Notes under the pieces: generated by a model
Databases searched by the model: none
What the model saw: the letters and a program-made list of their open reading frames with translations, nothing else
What the model was told of the DNA's origin: nothing
Position numbers and translations under genes: made by a program
DNA from: Flavobacterium sp.
GTDB lineage: Bacteria; Bacteroidota; Bacteroidia; Flavobacteriales; Flavobacteriaceae
Assembly (NCBI GenBank): GCA_030591585.1
Contig: JAUVAS010000013.1
Location: 1-46,910, forward strand
DNA length: 46,910 bases
Reading direction: 5' to 3'
Shown here: positions 43,877 through 46,910 of the stretch, one piece after another
Layout of the letters: each line of letters opens with the position of its first letter
How positions within the stretch are numbered: the stretch's first letter is position 1

Positions 43877-44464
43877 TTATATAAATTCACTAAATAAATG
43901 ACCTAATTCACTTTTTTTAGATTTCAGATAGTCAACAGAATCAGATGTCGGTTCAATTTCTAAAGGGATTCGATTTACCTCAATTCCATTGTCGGTTAAC
44001 CCATTAATTTTTCTTGGATTGTTGGTTAAAAGATTTACTTTTTTAATTTCAAAATGCTTTAATACATTAACGACCCTTTGATAATTTCTTGGGTCTCTGG
44101 TAATTTTTAATTTATCATAAGCTTGAGCTGTATTAATTCCTTCATCTTGAGTCAGGCGCATTCCTTTAATTTTTTGAAAAATTCCAGCTCCACGTCCATC
44201 TTGAAGTAAGTATATCAAAAGTCCTCCGTCAGTATTGATTACTTCAAGAGATTTTTCTAGTTGTTCGTGACAATCACAATCCTTACTTCTGAAAATTTCA
44301 GATGTAAAACAGGCACTTTGAATTCTCAAATTAGGTGTGTCGGCAATCTTTTCACTCTTTAATACTAATACATTGTCGTTTTCACATTCGCCATAATTAA
44401 AACAGTAAAAATCAAATTTTCCGAAATGCGTGTTTAATTGACAACTTGAAATTTTATAGTTCAT
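43877..44464 (-). CDS. Diverged stand-alone GTP cyclohydrolase II-like enzyme
   Basis: 195 aa, the length of a single RibA domain. Zinc cysteines C52, C63 and C65 have the same C-x10-C-x-C spacing as E. coli RibA. SACFTSEIFRSKDCDCHEQL, LIYLLQDGRGAGI and KKVNLLTNNPRKINGLTDNGIEV align well with the family. However, the normally conserved QEGRGIGL and DTVEAN segments read QDGRGAGI and NTAQAY, so substrate handling may differ. Canonical enzymes open GTP to a diaminopyrimidine for riboflavin. Here the gene overlaps a SLATT-like membrane-protein gene by 11 bp and sits in a cassette, away from riboflavin genes, which points to a nucleotide-signalling or conflict role (inference). Confidence 0.85.
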   Translation of the reverse strand: MNYKISSCQLNTHFGKFDFYCFNYGECENDNVLVLKSEKIADTPNLRIQSACFTSEIFRSKDCDCHEQLEKSLEVINTDGGLLIYLLQDGRGAGIFQKIKGMRLTQDEGINTAQAYDKLKITRDPRNYQRVVNVLKHFEIKKVNLLTNNPRKINGLTDNGIEVNRIPLEIEPTSDSVDYLKSKKSELGHLFSEFI

Positions 44465-44903
44465 TGTTAAGATTCATTAATTTTTGTAATTCTTCTGATT
44501 TTGGAACTAAAGGCATCCAGTCATAATGTAATTTTAGTGTCCTTTTGCTAACTCGGTCAGCTAATACTTTATCTGGATTTTCACTAGAGTAGTCACCATT
44601 TTTAAAGGTATATTGGTCAATTTCAAATTCAATATCTCTTTGTGCTGTTCTATATAAAGACCAGCGTTCGTGTGGCTTCCTAAGTTGAATCCAATAAGAT
44701 GCTAAGGCAGCACAAGCAGTTAAAACGGCAGGACTAAATTTTGATATCCAAAAATTTTCCGAAATTAAAATTAAAACAGGTGAAATAACTGTTGAGAATA
44801 GAACAACAAAAAAAAGAAAAGTTGAAAAATTTTTATTTTTTTTAGCTTTAAATTTTATTCCATCACAAATTTTATTGGAATAATTAAGTGAGTTTTCGTC
44901 CAT
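44454..44903 (-). CDS. Two-TM SLATT-like membrane protein (putative pore effector)
   Basis: 149 aa. Two hydrophobic helices lie at about 27-48 (FSTFLFFVVLFSTVISPVLI) and 54-73 (ISKFSPAVLTACAALASYWI). A cytosolic helix with ERWSLYRTAQRDIEFEIDQY follows, the W-x-x-Y-R-x-A-x-x-I/L-x-x-E pattern of SLATT/DUF4231 proteins. Family knowledge: SLATT domains are predicted membrane-perturbing effectors in nucleotide-dependent conflict systems. It is the first gene of the unit 3 operon, and its end overlaps the cyclohydrolase start by 11 bp, so both are made together. The pore function is inference; the membrane topology is seen. Confidence 0.72.
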   Translation of the reverse strand: MDENSLNYSNKICDGIKFKAKKNKNFSTFLFFVVLFSTVISPVLILISENFWISKFSPAVLTACAALASYWIQLRKPHERWSLYRTAQRDIEFEIDQYTFKNGDYSSENPDKVLADRVSKRTLKLHYDWMPLVPKSEELQKLMNLNNEL

Positions 44904-44931
44904 ATTTTAAATTGTTTCTAGATGTTCATTT

Positions 44932-44944
44932 ATATGTTTGCCAA
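44932..44944. repeat. Right terminus of unit 3
   Basis: TATGTTTGCCAAC contains TTTGCC, the reverse complement of tag GGCAAA (43865-43870), between ATG and AAC as in units 1 and 2. No 126-bp linker follows, so the array ends here. From 44945 to 45105 the DNA is very AT-rich and I see nothing else in it. Confidence 0.7.
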
Positions 44945-45106
44945 CAAGTATATATCTACAATTATAGATATATTGATTATTTCTGTAAGATATTATTATT
45001 AATTAAAAAAAACAATGCACTCGTATTTTTTTAGTTTAAAAGTTAAAGCAAACATATATTTTAAAAGATATAACAGCTTGCCCGTTTGAATACTTGTTAA
45101 ATAAAC

Positions 45107-45255
45107 TTCCCCGAGGCAGCGCCATCGAGGTATTAAATGGAGTTTGCTATGCAAACATCATTATTTCCGACCCAGAGGGTCGGGGAATCTTCCTATCGGT
45201 AGACAGGTTAAACCACATCTTCTCGTCCGTCGAAGCGGAACGCGAAGGAGGATTA
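45107..45255. repeat. Structured GC-rich intergenic element
   Basis: TTCCCCGA (45107-45114) pairs with TCGGGGAA (45180-45187). Alternatively CCGACCC (45167-45173) pairs with GGGTCGG (45177-45183), and the two pairings exclude each other. GTTTGC/GCAAAC (45142-45147 with 45151-45156) is a third stem. The following CCTATCGGTAGACAGG and GTCCGTCGAAGCGGAACGCG words resemble dispersed flavobacterial repeats. A 64-codon ORF across it is not credible. The rluF-type gene begins about 105 bp later. Confidence 0.6.
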
Positions 45256-45335
45256 AAATAACTTACTTTTTTTTATGGGTCTTCTCTCTCCTTCACATAT
45301 TACACTACATTATTCCAAAATCAAATTATTTCCAT

Positions 45336-45343
45336 TAATTTTG
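45336..45343 (+). promoter_or_regulatory. -7 box TAATTTTG for the rluF-type gene
   Basis: An exact TAnnTTTG match 16 nt upstream of ATG 45360. There is no TTG at -33. Confidence 0.45.
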
Positions 45344-45359
45344 CATTAATTAAATTTCT

Positions 45360-46109
45360 ATGGCACATCATCCAGATTCTAAACGATTAAACAAAGCTAT
45401 TAGTGATAGTGGATTTTGTTCTCGAAGACAAGCAGATAAATTAATAGAACAAGAACGAGTTACAGTAAATGATGAAGTCGCAACTTTAGGTGACAGAGCC
45501 ATGCCAGATGACGTTATTAAAGTAAATGGGAAACTGCTGATTACCGAAAATGAAGAATTAGTGTACATCGCACTAAACAAGCCCGTTGGCATTACTTGTA
45601 CTACCGACAGAAGAGTGGAAGGAAATGTGGTAGATTTTATCAATCATAAAGAACGAATTTTTCATATTGGCCGTTTAGACAAACCCAGTGAAGGATTATT
45701 GTTAATGACCAATGATGGTGATATTGTAAATAAGATATTAAGAGCAGGCAACAAACACGAAAAAGAATACATAGTAAAAGTAGATCGTAGAATTACAGAT
45801 GATTTTTTAAAACGCATGAGAACTGGAGTCCCAATTCTTGAAACGGTGACTAAAAAATGTGAAATTGAAAAAATGGGTCGTTATATTTTTAAAATTACTT
45901 TAATTCAAGGATTAAATCGTCAAATTCGCAGAATGTGTGAACATTTAGGATATGACGTGGTTTCCTTAAAACGATTGCGAATTATGAATATTCATCTAGG
46001 AAATTTAGAAGTTGGTGAATGGCGTGACCTCTCTGAAGGGGAATTATTAGACTTAAAAAACTCTTTAGGAGAGTCTCTTAATATTTCTGAAAAACAACGA
46101 GGAGATTAA
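45360..46109 (+). CDS. rluF: 23S rRNA pseudouridine synthase, RluF type
   Basis: 249 aa. An S4 RNA-binding domain (RLNKAISDSGFCSRRQADKL to about residue 60) is followed by an RsuA/RluB/E/F catalytic domain. The active-site Asp is in HIGRLDKPSEGLLLMTNDGD (the T of the usual GRLDxxTxGL is S here). KHEKEYIVKV and GLNRQIRRMCEHLGYDV are conserved. Relatives convert U2604 of 23S rRNA, and the exact site is inferred from similarity to RluF. It is a single gene after the accessory block. The C-terminal 25 residues are variable. Confidence 0.88.
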   Translation: MAHHPDSKRLNKAISDSGFCSRRQADKLIEQERVTVNDEVATLGDRAMPDDVIKVNGKLLITENEELVYIALNKPVGITCTTDRRVEGNVVDFINHKERIFHIGRLDKPSEGLLLMTNDGDIVNKILRAGNKHEKEYIVKVDRRITDDFLKRMRTGVPILETVTKKCEIEKMGRYIFKITLIQGLNRQIRRMCEHLGYDVVSLKRLRIMNIHLGNLEVGEWRDLSEGELLDLKNSLGESLNISEKQRGD

Positions 46110-46517
46110 AGGGTATAAAAAAGCCGTGCATCGATTGAGTAACACACGACATATCAACTAACTAACCAAATTAAATTTCAATTACGAAATCTCAACCATT
46201 TCTTTAAATAAATTTCAAACTTTTTAATTGGGGATTCAATAAAAGGCTTTACTTATTTTTATATTTAATATAAAGTTAAGTATTTATTTGATAGGGCAAA
46301 AATAATACCTAGATAACGGATATTCTGTTACAATTGTTACATACAACCCTCAGATTAACAAATATTTATAAAACTTTAACAAAATATTTTAAATATTTAT
46401 TTATTTGTAAGAAAACAGCTATAACAACTTCATTTATATACTGTTAATTTTTATTCAATAGAATAAATACTTATTAAATAGGTCAAAATATTTTAGATAT
46501 ACTTACATTAATTCATA
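46110..46517. other. AT-rich non-coding stretch
   Basis: About 400 bp after the pseudouridine synthase with no ORF, no TAnnTTTG box and no strong inverted repeat that I could find. It has many AAATATTT and TTTATTTATT runs. There are no DnaA-box clusters, so an origin is not supported. It ends at the bidirectional terminator. Confidence 0.6.
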
Positions 46518-46559
46518 AAAAAACCTCGCTTTCTTTTAAAATAAAAAGCGAGGTTTTTT
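46518..46559. terminator. Bidirectional intrinsic terminator
   Basis: AAAAAACCTCGCTTT (46518-46532) is the exact reverse complement of AAAGCGAGGTTTTTT (46545-46559), a 15-bp stem including the A/T tracts with a 12-nt loop. Six Ts follow the GC-rich core on either strand. It is 16 bp past the stop of the minus-strand gene to the right and also faces the rluF-type gene to the left. Confidence 0.9.
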
Positions 46560-46575
46560 GGCTGATGAGTTCCTA

Positions 46576-46910
46576 TTAATTTTCTTGTACAATTCTTATA
46601 GGCACTTTGTATTCTTTTCCTTTTTCTAAGTCAGTTCCTAATTGATTGTAATTAAGTCTACTTTTAATAAATTTACAAACAGATTTCATTTCACAATCTA
46701 CTGAAAGTACTACAACTTCATTATTTTTATTTACTATAAAAGTAACATAAGCATTTACTGAATCTTCAATAACAAATCCTGGATTTTCAAGAAGTTTTGC
46801 TATTTCTTTTGTTGTTTCTTTAGAAGGTACAACTGGGTCAACTGCGGCATAAGATGTTAGAGTTCCCGCAAAAAGCACTAAGGCTACTAAAATTACATTT
46901 ACTTTTTTCA
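46576..46910 (-). CDS. Small exported protein, TonB-C-like (start 1 base outside window)
   Basis: A GTG at 46878 could be read as the start, but the frame continues to the window edge as x-TG-AAA-AAA. The natural start is therefore an ATG whose A is base 46911, just outside. The product would be 111 aa with signal peptide KKVNVILVALVLFAGTLTSYA. The mature 85 residues (AYVTFIVNKNNEVVVLSVDC, LNYNQLGTDLEKGKEYKVPI) resemble the small TonB C-terminal-like periplasmic proteins frequent in Bacteroidota. Two Cys residues seven apart could form a disulfide. Function unknown. Confidence 0.75.
   Translation of the reverse strand, partial: KKVNVILVALVLFAGTLTSYAAVDPVVPSKETTKEIAKLLENPGFVIEDSVNAYVTFIVNKNNEVVVLSVDCEMKSVCKFIKSRLNYNQLGTDLEKGKEYKVPIRIVQEN

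Noticed and set aside
43877-44464. Housekeeping riboflavin gene ribA
   Set aside because: It is a single domain, diverged in two family segments, overlaps a membrane effector-like gene and lies in a cassette. A housekeeping role is not excluded, but is not favoured.
41313-44944. Canonical integron with attC sites
   Set aside because: There is no integrase in the window. The termini keep GTT and AAC, but the variable bases do not follow GTTRRRY/RYYYAAC, and all cargo genes run opposite to the gene-then-linker direction.
45144-45338. 64-codon plus-strand ORF before the rluF-type gene
   Set aside because: It runs through the hairpin-rich GC element. The reading is low-complexity Arg/Gly/Pro typical of translated repeats, and there is no promoter or family match.
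46110-46517. Chromosomal origin in the AT-rich gap
   Set aside because: No DnaA-box cluster and no dnaA/dnaN neighbours.

Overview
The window is a low-G+C (roughly one third by eye) stretch of a Flavobacteriaceae (Bacteroidota) chromosome. Evidence: a secreted protein with a type IX secretion C-terminal sorting domain, DUF5606, tandem DUF368 proteins, an OstA-like protein, intergenic -7 boxes of the Bacteroidota form TAnnTTTG, no obvious Shine-Dalgarno sequences, and short hairpin repeats of a style common in flavobacterial intergenic DNA. No tRNA, rRNA, CRISPR array, transposase or integrase was seen.

Layout. 1-5 kb: a tandem-domain amidohydrolase (5' end outside the window), a second amidohydrolase that has lost metal ligands, and an outer-membrane barrel protein. 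5.1-6.6 kb: a T9SS-exported repeat protein on the minus strand. 6.7-12.9 kb: housekeeping genes (SpoU/TrmH methyltransferase, Ste24-type M48 protease, bifunctional Rsh, Fur-family regulator, purA). 12.9-16.7 kb: OstA-like protein, a higBA toxin-antitoxin pair and a class III aminotransferase. 16.8-23.2 kb: TPR protein, two overlapping DUF368 (polyprenyl-phosphate translocase family) genes, aroE and a five-repeat DUF349 protein. 23.2-25.5 kb (minus): ruvX-def-DUF5606-mazG, divergent from dapD. 26.5-31.1 kb: an accessory surface-glycan block (TupA-like ATP-grasp, Stealth phosphotransferase, a glycerophosphotransferase-like/GT2 fusion, a Kdo-kinase-like protein). 31.3-41.3 kb: tsaC-type gene, CCA-adding enzyme, GNAT, heme A synthase, esterase-TPR protein, pRiA4b ORF-3-like protein, YejK/NdpA-like protein, a secreted unknown and uvrB. 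45.4-46.9 kb: rluF-type pseudouridine synthase and a small secreted protein cut by the window end.

The most unusual part is 41.3-44.95 kb: three consecutive minus-strand units, each bounded by a unit-specific 6-nt tag whose reverse complement sits at the other end of the same unit, inside a shared frame (left GTTGYT-N6-CGT, right ATG-N6'-AAC). Units 1/2 and 2/3 are joined by two near-identical ~126-bp linkers. The cargo looks like conflict biology: a Fic AMP-transferase with a 10-bp-phased repeat array over its promoter, a HEPN-like protein with an R-x4-H motif, and a two-gene operon of a two-TM SLATT-like membrane protein and a diverged GTP cyclohydrolase II. I read this as a gene-cassette array that is not a canonical integron array, and the SLATT-cyclohydrolase pair as a candidate new nucleotide-linked defence or toxin system. 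Both readings are inference from the sequence alone.
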